Of a stretch of 64,000 nucleotides of DNA, positions 36,520 through 48,881 are shown one piece after another. Origin of the DNA: Thinopyrum elongatum (taxonomy: Eukaryota > Streptophyta > Magnoliopsida > Poales > Poaceae); the NCBI GenBank assembly GCA_011799875.1, contig CM022299.1, positions 217,309,018-217,373,017 of the forward strand, read 5' to 3'. The position numbers were made by a program, and so were the translations under genes. The notes beneath the pieces are model-generated. The model was not told the origin of the DNA and made no database searches. It worked only from the letters and a program-made list of their open reading frames with translations. How positions within the stretch are numbered: position 1 is the first letter of the stretch; each line of letters starts with the position of its first letter.

Positions 36520-38098
36520 TGCTAGTTCTTGAGCTTGCGTTGATTTTTCCCTTGAAGAGGAAAGGGTGATGCAGCAAAGTAGAGATAAGTATTTCCCTCA
36601 GTTAAGAACCAAGGTATCAACCCAGTAGGAGGCACAAGCAAGTCTCCAATCTATGCACCTGCACAAACTAACAAACACTTGCACTCAACACGAAAAAGGG
36701 GTTGTCAATCCCTTCACGGTCTCGAACAAGAGTGAGATCTAATAGAGATAGATATAAATGATAAATAAAAAGGCAAACTAAAGTAAATATAAATAAAATG
36801 TAGCAAGGTATTTTTGGGTTTTTTGGTTTATAGATCTGAAAATATATGATGGAAAATAGACTCGGGGGCCAGAGGTTTCACTAGAGGCTTCTCTCTTAAA
36901 GATAGCATACGGTGGGTAAACAAATTACTGTTGAGCAATTGATAGAAAAGCACAAAGTTATGACGATATCTAAGGCAATGATCATGAATATATCATCATG
37001 TCCGTGACAAGTAGACCGAAACGGTTCTGCATCTACTACTATTACTCCACACATCGACCGCTATCCAGCATGCATCTAGAGTATTAAGTTCATAAGCACG
37101 GAGTAACGCCTTAAGTAAGATGACATGATGTAGAGGGATAAACTCAAGCAATATGATATAAACCCCATCTTTTTATCCTTGATGGCAACAATACAATGTG
37201 TGCCTCACTACCCCTTCTGTCATTGGGTGAGGACACCGCAAGATTGAACCCAAAACTAAGCACCTCTCCCATTGCAAGAAAAACCAATCTAGTTGGCCAA
37301 ACTAAACCAATAGTTCGAAGAGAAATACAAAGATATCTTAATCATGCATAAAAGAGTTCAGAGAAGACTCAAATAATGTTCATAGATAATCTGATCATAA
37401 ATCCACAATTCATCAGATCTCAACAAACACACCGCAAAAAAGTATTACATCGAATAGATCTCCAAGAACATCGAGGAGAACATTGTATTAAAGATCAAAG
37501 AGAGAGAAGAAGCCATCTAGCTACTAGCTATGGACCCGTAGGTCTGTGGTAAACAACTCACACATCATCGAAAGGGCAACAAGGTTGATGTATAGGCCCT
37601 CCGTGATCGAATCCCCCTCCGGCAGATCGCCAGAAAAGGCCCCAAGATGGGATCTCACGGGAACAGAGGCTTGCGGCGGCGGAAAAGTATTTTGGATGGA
37701 CGCTTCTGGTGTTGGGGGAAAACTTGGGAATTTATAGTGCAAAGATTAGGGTTGGGGACTACAGAGGGGTCCACAATCCAGGGGGTGCCCCCCCGAGGGC
37801 GCTCCCTGAGGGCTTGTGGGCTCCTCGGGACTCCTCTGGCCCCCTCTATAAGTCCTCTGGGTGACTTCTGGCCAAGAAAAATCATCGCGAAAGTTTTATT
37901 CCGTTTGGACTCCGTTTGGTATTCCTTTTCTGTAATACTCAAAAACATGGAAAATACAGAAACTGGCACTAGGCTCAAGGTTAATAGGTTAGTCCCAAAA
38001 ATAATATAAAATAGCATATTAATGCATATAAAACATCCAAAACAGATAATGTAATAGAATGGTACAATAAAAATTATAGATACGTTGGAGACGTATCA
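36520..38098 (-). repeat. 5' LTR of element H
   Basis: 1579 bp; plus-strand ends TGCTAGTTCTTGAGC and GAGACGTATCA. It matches the solo LTR 3876-5458 (opposite strand) and the truncated 3' LTR at 10162-11308. A TATAAATTCCC box lies on the minus strand near 37726-37736. Confidence 0.92.
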
Positions 38099-38334
38099 GA
38101 GAGCACCTTGTACTCTCATCGTCCCTCGCGAGTGCAATCCCAAACCAAGCAGGAGTTGGTTTTTACACTGCAAGGTGGCCTGAACCTGGGTAACCACTGT
38201 GTCACCGGCCTGCCCCCGCTAGCTCGCTCTCACCGTAGCCACGACGTGGTTTGCTACAGGAAAGAGTACGGCGGTCGGAACAAGCGCACCCCAGAGTTTG
38301 AACCTCTTGGGTCCCTGGAGCCCCGATTATGACA
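38099..38334 (+). repeat. K: 3' part of an LTR related to the A/B family
   Basis: Contains CAAGCAGGAGTTGG, CTGAACCTGGGTAA and CCCCAGAGTTTGAACCT, also found in order in the last 200 bp of the A and B LTRs, and ends GATTATGACA. It is cut at 38098 by H; the remainder must lie left of the window. Right of it the H2 sequence begins. Confidence 0.7.
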
Positions 38335-40220
38335 GGTGTGCATCCAACTTTCTTGTTCATGAAGACCTCGGGCATTTGAGGAAGCCCATCATCGGAATAT
38401 ACAAGCCAAGTTCTATAATGAAAAATTCCCACTAGTATATGAAAGTGACAACATTGGGGACTCTATATGAAAAACATGGTGCTACTCTAAAGCACAACTG
38501 TGGTAATGGATAGTAGCATTTTTCCTTCTCTCCTTTTATCTCATTTTTTTGTTTTGCTTTTTCCTTTTTTTGTTGGGCTCTTTTTGGCCTCTCTTTTTTC
38601 TGAGTCTCATCCCGACTTGTGGGGGAATCATAGTTTCCATCATCCTTTCCTCACTGAGACAATGCTCTAATAATGATGACAATCACACTTTTATTTACTT
38701 GCAACTCGATATCTAGAACAATATGACTCTATGTGAATGCATGTGGTAGTGTACCAGGATGTGCAATGATCTAGCGTAATATGTATGATAAGGATGAATG
38801 CTGGCTGAGCCACATATACTATGTAAGCTATATGATCATGCAAAGAAATATGACAATGAAGGTGTATGTCATAATAACGGAACGGTGAAAGTTGCATGGC
38901 AATATATCACGGAATGGCTACAAAAATGCCATGATAGGTAGGTATGGTGGCTATTTTGAGGAAGATATAAGGAGGCTTAAGTGTCATAGAGTATATCATA
39001 TCACGGGGTTTGGATGCATTAGCGAAGTTTGCACCACATCTCGACGTGATAAAGGGCAATGCATAGTACCGAAGAGGCTAGCAAATTGCGAAAGGTATCA
39101 GTGCGTATAATCCATGGACTCACATTAGTCATAAAGAACTCACATACTTATTGCAAAATTTATTAGCCCTCGAAGCAAAGTACTACTAAGCATGCCCCTA
39201 GGGGGGAGGTTGGTAGAAGTTAACCATCGTGCGCCGCCGACCTCCACGCAATGGAAGACACTCAATGATATTTCATCCTCCAACTTCTTAGCATAACTAA
39301 GGACTATACATGCATGCTTCGGGAATCACAAACCTTAAATTCAATATTCTTACTAAACAACAATCAATCACCAGTACCTCCCACATATTACCATCTGTAT
39401 ATCACAACACTATTCCAAGGAATCAAACATATCATATTCAGTGATCTACAAGTTTTATGTAGGATTTTATGACTAACCATGTGAATGACCAATTCCTGTT
39501 GACTCTCTAATAAATATAAGTGAAGCATGAGAGTTTAATTCTTTCTAAAAAATATCACACTCTAATAAATATAAGTGAAGCAAAAGAGCATTCTACAAGT
39601 AGTGGTTTTCTATATGTAGAGAAACAGGCGTCCAAATTTCAAATGATATAAGTGAAGCACATGAAGCATTCTATAAAGCCATACTCAAAAGATATAAGTG
39701 AAGTGCATGAAGCATTCTATAAATCAACCAATGACTATCATACCAACATGGTGCATCACTAAAATAAAAATAAAAAGCACATGACACTCCAAGAATTTAC
39801 GCAGATCATGTGAAAAAAACAAAAACCGAAACATACCGATAATCATCGAAGAAACATGGGATGCCTTCCGGGGCATCCCCAAGCTTAGATGCTTGAGTCT
39901 CCTTGAATATTTACTTGGGGTACCTTGGGCATCCCCAAGCTTGAACTCTTGCCTCTCCTTATTCTCCTCATATCGATACCTCCTCGATCTTCGAAGACTT
40001 CATCCACACAAAACTTAACCGAACTTTTTAATAGAGGGGTTAGTACATATAACATCAAATCCCATCATGTCCTGCTATAACATTAGGTATAGTTATAATC
40101 AAACATTACCCACTCTATCATATCACAATTCTATGGCTCCCAAGTCAATGGGGCTCAACAAGATTTCAAACATAAGCAAATAAAGAAACTGTAACAGCAA
40201 TCTGTGAAAACAGGACAGTC
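38335..40220 (-). mobile_element. H2: internal remnant of a second H-family element
   Basis: Homologous to 11894-13563 of H, starting GGTGTGCATCCAACTT. It shares the ATATAAGTGAAGCA motifs (near 39508, 39565, 39645 and 39692) and the paired GCATCCCCAAGCTT motif (39876-39945). No ORF of note. It is more diverged from H than the H LTRs are from each other, and ends at S2. Confidence 0.8.
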
Positions 40221-41338
40221 TGTGGCACCCGGCTCAGAGAGACCGAAACAGCCCGTATTTCAGCCCAGAGATCAAGTCTTCTAGAATACGACACTACTTG
40301 GCATAGAACAAGTCAACTCTTATTACAAATAATATGGGTACAAGGGTTCGGGTGTTACAAAGGATTACATCGGCACGACGACACTATGCCTGCTAAGGTA
40401 GCTCTGGGCTGGAATAGTTCTGGGCTAGCAGCAGAACAACTCATAATAGCGGAATAACTTCTAGCAGCAGAACAACAACAATGGTGGTGAACTCCACTCC
40501 ATAGGGACTCTGGCTGGAACGCAATCCTAGATCACAAACTCGGGATCCTCGACAAGCAATCAATCATGGCATGGCCTGCAATCTGGCATGACACGCCAGG
40601 TGAGTACTTTGAATGTACTCGCAAGCTCACAGCAACCAAAGCAATCAAGATAAACAATAGCATGGCATTTACAGGTTAATTATTGCGCATGATACAACTA
40701 GAACAATATGAGATGAGCATGGCATGAACATGCTACTTATGATATGAACATGATGATAATGCATGAGAGGAGGTCGATGTTTAAGATCTCTTGGTCCAAC
40801 TTACTCTGCTCGGAGGTTACCTCGTAACCACCATAGATATCAACTTACCATCAGGAACATCACATGATCACCTTAGGAGCAACCAAGCTTGGTATGAACA
40901 ATACCATAGTGATCATCACATGACCACGAGGATCTCGATCTTTACCCGTGATCATCGCATGTCCCCATACAAATCACCCAACTTTGGTATCAGTGATACC
41001 ATCATGATCATCGCATGACCACCTAAAGATCAACCAACTTCTTTTCTCATCGAGCCAAGGTTGTTTATTAGTAAGATTATTATTACTGTTGACCCATAGT
41101 GTGACCTACTACGAACTGGGCCCATAACCAAGGGTGTGACAATCGATAGATTATACACTCTATAGAGGTTAGTACACTATACCCACACCACGAAATTCAT
41201 GGCCTCGTGCTCCCATTCGGGTGGATCAACGACATTCCGACAAAACCAATCTATTGCATGACACTCCGACAAACTCCCCTTTGGGCCATGTCATGGGTGT
41301 CCCCGATGTCCCCGCAGGACATCTGCCACCTTCGTGGC
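40221..41338 (-). mobile_element. S2: part of an S1-family LTR
   Basis: Starts TGTGGCACCCGGCTCAGAGA and parallels S1 from 13693 to about 14700, including CTCCCATTCGGGTGGA and ATTCGACCAACTCCCCTTTGGG-like blocks. It stops at 41338 where T begins; the rest is not in the window. Confidence 0.75.
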
Positions 41339-42406
41339 TGTAACACCCCAAAATAATCCCTTTGGATTTTCAAAATTTTAAAATGGTTCTTATTTGGATT
41401 AGTTTTTGATTTGGTTATTTTATTTAACATATCAAAAGCACTTCTCATGTTAGAAGAATTTCTGTGGCTTTAAAAAAAGAGAAAATACTCCAAGGATTTA
41501 GTCACTTCACTCTTTTCAAATACTTTTAACTCTTCCCAAAAAATTTATTCTGTCACTCTAAATTCCTCTCCTAGTCTTCCTCACTTTCTAGGACAGTATC
41601 TAACACCCTTCCCTTCCTACAAAACTGTTGTTCCTATATTTATTAAATTCCAAAGTTGGAATTTATATTATTCCTAGTTCCTTTGGTTTACAAAGGAACC
41701 ATATCCTTTTTAACTCTTTTCCACCCACAAAAAATTATCCTAGCAACTAGATAGTACCCACAACCCATTTCACCAAAAACATGAGGTTCCACAGTTTAAA
41801 ATTTTCAAATTCCATGCAATTCAAATTCTGACCAGATTCAGACTTCTTGTTCAAAACCTAATTTTTATTGCTCCAAAAATTCTGAAATTTTGACAGACAC
41901 TCTCTTATGCATCAACACATCACCACAAAAATTCTCAAAAGTTTCTAAAATGCATAGAACTCTCTGGCATTTCATCAAACAATTGTTGTGCACTGTTCAC
42001 CAATGTCAAAATTTTCAGTAACTTCATAAACGAATAGAAGTTCAGAGAGGGAGAGAGATCGACGCCGTGCACTGCACTCCACCGCATCCTCTCATCGTCC
42101 ACGCCTCTTCTCCTCATTACTGGGTCACCGGGTCCCCTCTGGTCGGCCGCTTGACGACGCCAGCACAGTGGCTGGCCGGTGCACCTGCCACCGCCCTTGG
42201 CAGCGACCGATCGGATCAACACGGCCACCGGCCGCCTTCACTCCCCTACTACTCCCCTGCCTACCTCCTCTCCATGCGTTGCCTTCTACAGGGTGTTGAC
42301 GCACCGCCCAAGCCACTCCACATCCATTTAGCGGTCGCTGGAGACGGACACCGCCGCCACACCCATGTGGACACCTCGTCGTGGATAAGGCCATAGGGCT
42401 CAGCTT
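41339..42406 (+). mobile_element. T: start of an LTR, cut by element A
   Basis: Begins TGTAACACCCCAAAATAATCC, a typical LTR start, within S2. AT-rich first 700 bp are followed by a GC-rich part from 42060. No domain. It is interrupted at 42407 by the A LTR; the other end lies beyond the window. Confidence 0.6.
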
Positions 42407-43275
42407 TGTCGGTGTTCTGCGAACAAGGGTACCCAGACTTGCGTGCCTGCGGCCCACGGCGTGGCTCCCTCGATGGCCTGGTACGGCCCATCTCCAAGAC
42501 CACCAGGAGAAGACCCTCGCGAGGGGCCAGGCCCCGCGAGGAGGACGACACCAAGATCTCCCGAGGGAGCGGCCTTCTTAGGCGGCCTCCCGAGGAGCGG
42601 AGATTTCTATGTAGGTACCCAGCCTCACGAGGTTGCGATGACGTGAGCCATGACGACCAAGGCCAGGCGGGCGTCAGCGGGCGCAGATGAGGTAGTTTCC
42701 TCTTTGGTGCTAAGGAGGCGAGGACAGGCGTGGGTTCCCGAGGAATCTCCCAAAGGATTCCATTCCGGTGCTATAGGACCAAGACCACAGGCTCGGCAAG
42801 GCGGAGGTCATCACCGAGCCCATCGCTGCATCACGACCAGAAGCTTTGTAGGAGAAGACCACCTTTTGTCAGGATAGTATGTACTACTTGTCCCCTTTCA
42901 AATTGGCCGTTGTGGTATCGCTTCCCGCCTAAGTTTCGAGGGAAGAGGACCAAGGCCACTATAAATATAGGTTAGCCACCACCATAGAGGGGGGCGACTC
43001 ATTCTCACCCCCGAGCCCTCGCGAGGTTGTCCATCCTCTGTACTAGTTCATCCTCAGCCCCTCGTGAGGTCAATCCACCACGAAGCAGGAGTAGGGTTTT
43101 ACACCGCAAGGTGGCTCGAACCTGGGTAAACTGTTGTGTTCATCTTCTTCGTTGCTCACGCGAATCCGGCTAGGCTAGGCTGTGGGGTGACGGGCTCTAA
43201 GCTAGAGAGGTTGAGATCTTCACACACACCCCAGAGTTCGAACCTTCTGGGGTCTGTGCAGCCCTGAATCCGACA
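42407..43275 (+). repeat. 5' LTR of element A
   Basis: 869 bp, TGTCGGTGTTCTG to CCGACA. TATAAATATAG box at 42960-42970, the probable promoter. Confidence 0.85.
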
Positions 43276-43277
43276 TT

Positions 43278-43295
43278 TGGCGCGCCAGGTAGGGG
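43278..43295 (+). promoter_or_regulatory. Primer-binding site of element A
   Basis: TGGCGCGCCAGGTAGGGG, two bases after the LTR end; identical in B (48808-48825) and, on the other strand, in R. Confidence 0.85.
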
Positions 43296-43347
43296 CCTTT
43301 CAAAGTCCTTCTTCCACCGTTCGCTTCGCCTCCGTTCCGTCGGTCCC

Positions 43348-44880
43348 ATGGCCGGTGCTCACCACGTCCGCGCTGAGCGCCGGGCCACTCGTGTCGCCCA
43401 GATGGCACCCGTGGGCAACAATGCTCCTCGTCGCTCTGCCTCCCCGGTGGCTAACACTACCACTGATCCTGCTGCTCGTGAGCAGCAGGATTCGTCGCTG
43501 CCGCCTTCCGTGTGGCGTGATGGCCGCACCGCAACTCCATCACCCACTCCAGCCATGGCGTCATCCTCCCATGCTCGCCGCGGGCCGGCAAACACGCAGG
43601 CCACGTTGCTCATGGCACGCGAGCTCCTGCGTTATCACCCCACCAACGACCTCTACGATGACTGGCTTGGCCGCATCGCCGAGCTCGTCAGTGCCGCCGG
43701 CGAGGCCCCTGCACCGTCCCGCTCGCTCCTTCCCCCGCCATCTCAGGCGGGCGACGTGGCTCACGGCGCGCCTCCTCCTCCTCCTCTACGCGGCGCCAAC
43801 CCCGAGCACAGGCGTGATGCACGGGGCACCAGCGCGCGATGAAGCAAGCTGCCAGGTGATCCACCGCCCGCTAGCCGACGCGCACGCGCTCCCGGTGCGA
43901 CAGCGCCATCACCAGGACCGCGCGCCGCCAGAGGTCATGGCGCGCGGGCGTCAAGACCAAGCTTCGCCCATGCGGCCCGCACCTGTGAGTGTGGAGGCTG
44001 ATGTGCTTTAACCCCGGAGCTGCGCCGCGTCGTGTGGCCCGACAAGTTCAAGCCGGATCTACCTCCACGTTACGACATCACCCCTGACCCCGCGGAATTC
44101 CTCCCGCTCTACGCGTTGAGCATCGAAGCGGTGAACGGCGACGACAAGGTCATGGCGAACTGGTTCCCCATGGCGCTTAAGGACGGCGCGCGCTCTTGGC
44201 TCCTAAACCTCCCGGTGGGGTCGATCTCCTCCTGGACGAGCTTCACGAGCGTTTCATCACCAACTTTCATGGTACTCGCGACCGCGCTCCTATAGTGGGC
44301 GACCTACGGTGCGTGAAGCAGCAGCTGGGCGAGACCTTACACAAGTACATATAGCACTTCACAAACGTCCGTCTTAGGATCCCAAGGCGTCCGACAAGGC
44401 CATAATCTCGGCGTTCTCTAAAGGTGTCCGGGATGTCAAGATGAAGGAGGAGCTCGCCATCAACGAGGATCTGTGCTCAGCCCTGGAGATGTTCAACCTG
44501 GCGAACAAATGTGCAAGGGCCGAGGAGGGCCGCCTCTCCCTCCTGGAGCTTCCTGAGGCAGAACCCGAGTACAAGAAGGCCAAGGCTAAGGAGGTGAAGT
44601 GCAAGGGTCCCGCCATACTTGCGGCTGAACCTGAGATGAAGCGCGGTCATGACCACGACGAACCCCCCAGGGGCAACCGCCCGTTCTGCATCTTCCACAA
44701 TGTACACAGCCACAACACTAACGACTGCCAAGAGCTCAGGGCCCTTCGTGATGGGCGCCTTGGTCGTTGCCCCGAGCGTGGTGACCGGGGCTACGGCCGT
44801 GGAGGAGGCCGCGACGGAGGCCGCTGGGACAACCGCGACCCCTGTCAGGACTAGCGCGATCAGCCTCCTGAGGACCGCTG
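43348..44880 (+). pseudogene. gag of element A
   Basis: ATG 43348 begins a 164-codon frame (MAGAHHVRAERRATRVAQ) rich in Ala/Pro. A TGA at 43840 interrupts it. The gag core resumes at about 44032 (WPDKFKPDLPPRYD, WFPMALKDGARSWLLNLPVG), then shifts frame near 44240. The next part (MFNLANKCARAEEGR ... PFCIFHNVHSHNTNDC) ends in a zinc-knuckle-like motif near 44683-44733. At least two frameshifts and stops. Confidence 0.75.
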
Positions 44881-44999
44881 GTGCGACGAGCCTCGCGACG
44901 GGTTTTGGCGTGATCAGCCTCGTGAGGCCCGTCCTAAGGGCAATGCTGGCCTCCCTCCACTTCCGCCGCCGCCAAGGAGGAACGACGACAACCGGCAGG

Positions 45000-45800
45000 A
45001 GGACGGGGCTGTGGGCTTCCAAGAACCTCGTGCTATCGCCTGCATCCTGGGTGGTGTGCATGCCCCAGCCTCACAACGCATCTTCAAGCAGTTCGCTCGT
45101 GAGGTAAACGCTGCCCTCCCGAGGCTTGAGGACGTGCGTCCCCTCAAGTGGTCGCAGTGCCATCACTTTCGACTCCAAGGATCACCTAAAGTGCTCGACC
45201 GCTGGAGGCGCGCTTCCCATGCTCTGCATGTCCACCATCAGCAATGTCCTCGTCACCAAGACCCTCATTGATGGTGGCGCGGGGCTCAATGTCCTCTCTG
45301 TCGAGACATTCGAGATGCTCCAAGTGCCCTATGATCAGCTATTGCCAACCAAGCCTTTCTCAGAGTGACCGATGGCTCCACCATCCCCCTGGGGCAGATA
45401 CGCCTCCCTGTCACCTTCGGCAACCACAACAACTACGACACCGAGCTCATCGAGTTCGACGTCGCCCACATCGGCCTCCCGTACAACGCCATCCTTGGAT
45501 ATCCGGCCCTTGCCAAGTTCATGGCGGCAACCCACCATGGCTACAATGTCCTCAAGATGCCAGGTAATGGAGGCATCATCACGGTCACCTGCGATGAAAA
45601 GGATGCGGTGTGCTCCCTCGAGCGCGCCTACCAAGCCACGGCTACTGACAACCCAGATGATGAGGGCACCGTCCTGCCTCCTGAGACCACACACAAGAGG
45701 AAGAAGCAGCTCCTCCTCAAGAGCTGTCAGGGGGCTGGCGCACCTGCCGATGGTACTTCAGGCCCCGCAATCGCTGCTGGGGCACCTCTTCCTCCTGCAT
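45000..45800 (+). pseudogene. Protease region of element A
   Basis: ILGGVHAPASQRIFKQFAREV (near 45045), then TLIDGGAGLNVLSVETF (near 45262), where DGG is the active-site motif. After a one-base frame change at about 45366 comes PLGQIRLPVTFG, then GLPYNAILGYPALAKFMAAT. It ends near TAG 45800. Confidence 0.8.
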
Positions 45801-46339
45801 AGGAAGGCGCGCCCGGCGCCTCCCTCAAAACGGGCTTGGGGGCTCCTGTCTGGAGAGCCTCTGACCTGACCAGGGTGACGACGGAGGTGCTCGGGCACCA
45901 CTTAGAGGCATGCTTCGAGGCGCGCCCCCGCGAGCGAGGCGCACGACGCGAGGTGCCAGGTCCCCGAGAGTTCATTGTTAAGGCGATCAAGGAACTTCAG
46001 GAGGCAAGGGCCATGCGCGGCGAGCGTCACCCCGCACGGCCTCTCAGTGCAGCTGCGGCCCTTGACTTGGGCAGTGAGCTGCACTTCTACGTCAACATCC
46101 CGGGCCTCAATGGGGCTGCTTCGCAGGACCTCTTCTGGCCGTTCCGCGTCAGTCGGAGTGGGGGCTACCCCTTCAGCTATGTCCGCATGCCGTTTGGCCT
46201 GCTGAATGTGGCCGCCTCGTACCAGCGCTTCGCACAAAGTGCCGTGGCGGCTCACGAGGCCAGGCGTCAGGCGGTCCTGTCAGAAGAAGTGCCGGACCCT
46301 CGTGAGCCCGGCGGGCCTTCGGAGCCGCCCAGCTCGTGA
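45801..46339 (+). pseudogene. Reverse transcriptase remnant of element A, catalytic box deleted
   Basis: A 167-codon frame. RASDLTRVTTEVLGHHLEAC parallels the N-terminal SDL-VIEHHL block, and YPFSYVRMPFGLLNVAASYQRF parallels the MPFGLxNAGATYQR block. The YxDD box and everything after it are absent, and the block between the two parallels is rewritten. It is open but cannot be an active enzyme. Confidence 0.65.
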
Positions 46340-47915
46340 GGAGCAATTTCTGTAGCAAGCGTCTTCGGCTACCTTGACTCTCCAACAATGATGGTGCCAG
46401 GTGACTTTTTGGTTTGTTCAGATTTAGGGTGCCCCCCGGGCTGCATCATCCTCAGGCTGCTAGGGCCCGACCATGCAGCTGTATCATTTTTGCGCATGTA
46501 TCAGAACTGGCCTTGCCTTTATGAATTTCCCAAGTATTTCAACCGCGTGTCCGGTGCCTCGTCACCATGATGTCGCTGCGCCCTTGCAAACCCGCCGCCG
46601 ACTACCTCATGATTAAGGACTGGCACGACGTCTGTGCTAGGGTTCGTCCCTGCAGCATTGTCAAATCCAAGCGACCGAGCTCTGTCCCACGGGCCAGCTC
46701 CCGTGTGCGTCACCTCCTGGGGTCCTTGTTGCCTTGTTCTCGCATGAGCTAATCGCGTGTGGGCGAGTAAGGGCGCGTGGCCTGGTTCGTACGATCGCAG
46801 TTCGGCGTTTCACCATAGCGGGAGCCGTGCGCTGGGTGTTTTTCCGTGGATCATTGCATGAGAAGACTTGGCACGGCGTCTGTGCTCGGGTCCGTCCCTG
46901 CAGCATCGATAAAACCAATGGCTGAGATCTGTCTGGCGGGTCGGCCCGGTTTACTTCACCTCCTAGGGTCATTGGTGTCCGGCCTTCTCATGCGATAGCC
47001 TCCGGAGTGGCATTCGGCGCAGGACCCCCCCCCCATCGCCCCACAGGTGTCATAAGCGCGCCCCGCGCCGCAAAATATAAGGCTCAACCCGTCTTGAGGT
47101 AGGGCCTCGTGAGTCCCGCGCTGGCTCACGAGTGCCCAGATACACCTCCTCTAGTTCTACCGTGCTAGCCACGAGTACGAACGGGGTTGTACACGCCCCG
47201 GAGTCTCCCCCCGAGGGAACTCCCACCCACGCACCAGTGGAAGCCCCATGCTCTGCGCTGGCAGACGACACGGCCGAGGAGCAGCTATGCCCATGCCAAA
47301 GTGGAAGCACCATGCTCTGCGCTGGTGAATAAACAACTGAGGGTGCCCTAGCGGCCGCACTAACCTTGGGATAGCCTATCGGCTCTTCTTACGGTCCTAT
47401 CGCGCAGCTTCCCCCATAGGAGGCACGCGCGAAGGGGCTGGACACGGGGGCTATGCTCAGGCTAGGCCTGGCGCATCCCGCCTCATCAGGTCCCCAGTAC
47501 CTGGTCTTCTCGCGTCCCTCCCAGGCAAAAGCTGGCGAGGAGAGGTATGGAGGACTCCGGATTGGCTTAGACGTCGCTCACATTTCCATCATGAGGGATG
47601 TTCGTACGTCAAGGGGGACCCCTGAGCATCGCGACTCAGGGGCCTCACTAGTCACGTAGCCCCTCGCCCCTTGGTCTCGTCCTGGCGATCCGGATGCCCC
47701 AATGGAGGTCGAGGTATGCGCGGGGCTGGGCCTTGACGACGCAGAACACAAAGGCAAACAGGAAGGAAATGAAGCACGGAAAGGAAAATCACGGAGTTCT
47801 AGCAAGTTATTACAAACGCCAAGTGTTTCGCAAATTCAAACAGAAGTTTTACGCCTCCACGAGGCACGGTAAATGTTGCAGGAATAAAACTAGGAAGAAG
47901 CGCCACCACCGCCTT
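46340..47915 (+). other. Non-coding 3' region of element A
   Basis: No pol domain. It holds a direct repeat: TGGCACGACGTCTGTGCTAG at 46621 and TGGCACGGCGTCTGTGCTCG at 46869, with related sequence (CACCTCCT[G/A]GGGTC[C/A]TTG) following both. It also has a GTGGAAGC[C/A]CCATGCTCTGCGCTGG pair near 47237 and 47301 and a run of 10 C at 47025-47034. A purine tract AGGAAGAAG lies near 47892, before the LTR. Confidence 0.6.
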
Positions 47916-48805
47916 TGTCGGTGTTCTGGGAACCAGGGTACCCAGACTTGCCTGCCTGCGGCCCATGGCGTGGCTCCATCGATGGCCTGGTACGGCCCAT
48001 CTACAATGCCGTCAAGACAAGACCCTTGCTAGGGGCCAAGCCTCGCGAGGCGGGCGACATCAAGACCTCCGGAGGGAGCGGCCTCCCCAGGCTGGCTCCT
48101 TAGGAGCGGAGATTTCTATGCAGGTGCCCACCGCATGAGGTTGAGGTGACACAAGCCATGATGACCAAGGCCAGGCGGGCACCAGCGGGTGCAGAGGAGC
48201 AAGTTTCCTCTTTGGTGCTAAGGAGGCAAGTGCAGGTGCGGGGTCCCGAGGAATCAGCGAAAGGTTTCCATTCCCATGCAACGAGATCAAGACCACCAGG
48301 ACGGCACGACAGATGTCATCACCGAGCCCACCGCAGTGTCACGACTAGAGGCTTTGCAGGCGAAGACCACCTTTCGTCAGGATAAGGTGTACTACTTGTC
48401 CCCTTTCAAATTGGTCACTGTGGGATCCCTTCCCGCCTACATTTTGGGGGAAGAGGACCGAGGCCACTATAAATATAGGTTAGCCACCACCGTAGGAAGG
48501 GAGGGCTCTCTGGATCAGATCCACACCTCATCAACTCACACCCACACCAGAGCAGACCTCGTGAGGTTGTCCTCCCCTTGTACTAGTTCATCCTCAGCCC
48601 CTCATGAGGCTAATCCACCACAAAGCAGGAGTAGGGTCTTAGACCGCAAGGTGGCCCGAACCTGGGTAAACTGCTGTGTCCATCTTCTTCCTTGTTCACC
48701 GAGCTAGGCTGTAGGGTGCGTGTTGGTTGGTTGGATAGGTTGAGTTCTTCGCACACGCCCCAGAGTTTGAACCTTTCTTGGGTCTGCGGAGCACTGAATC
48801 CAACA
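47916..48805 (+). repeat. LTR shared by elements A and B
   Basis: 890 bp, TGTCGGTGTTCTGGG to CCAACA, TATAAATATAGG box at 48468-48479. It is followed by a primer site at 48808-48825, so it is the 5' LTR of B as well as the 3' LTR of A. Confidence 0.85.
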
Positions 48806-48881
48806 TTTGGCGCGCCAGGTAGGGGCGTGTCGAAGATTCGCTTCTTCATCAGCTGCACTCCGCCCGCACTGCGCAGTTTCC

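Larger units (their letters stand above)
10162..38098 (-). mobile_element. Element H: Gypsy-type, apparently non-autonomous LTR element, split by three insertions
   Basis: Minus-strand element. The 5' LTR is 36520-38098 and a tRNA-Asp-like primer site is at 36489-36508. The internal region lies in three pieces (36460-36519, 25500-26889 and 11309-13563), and the 3' LTR is 10162-11308. W is inserted in its 3' LTR, R and N in its interior. The left 430 bp or so of the 3' LTR must lie left of the window beyond W. The pieces hold one ORF (26028-26729) and no pol domain. Right flank GAGAG (38099-38103) is the expected duplication; the left copy is outside the window. Confidence 0.88.
42407..48805 (+). 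mobile_element. Element A: internally deleted Tat-type Gypsy element
   Basis: LTRs at 42407-43275 and 47916-48805, a primer site at 43278, degenerate gag, protease and a reverse transcriptase remnant; RNase H and integrase are missing. The second LTR is followed by a primer site and another gag, so A shares it with B. The LTRs differ visibly in sequence (many substitutions and small indels), more than the two R LTRs do. Confidence 0.8.

Noticed and set aside
41339..42406. T as the missing half of S2
   Set aside because: T starts with TGTAACACCCC and does not match the part of S1 that should follow at this point, so it is treated as a separate insertion.
43277..44011. 244-codon ORF over the A gag
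   Set aside because: The gag core (FKPDLPPRYD) is in another frame; this one is a GC-rich shadow.
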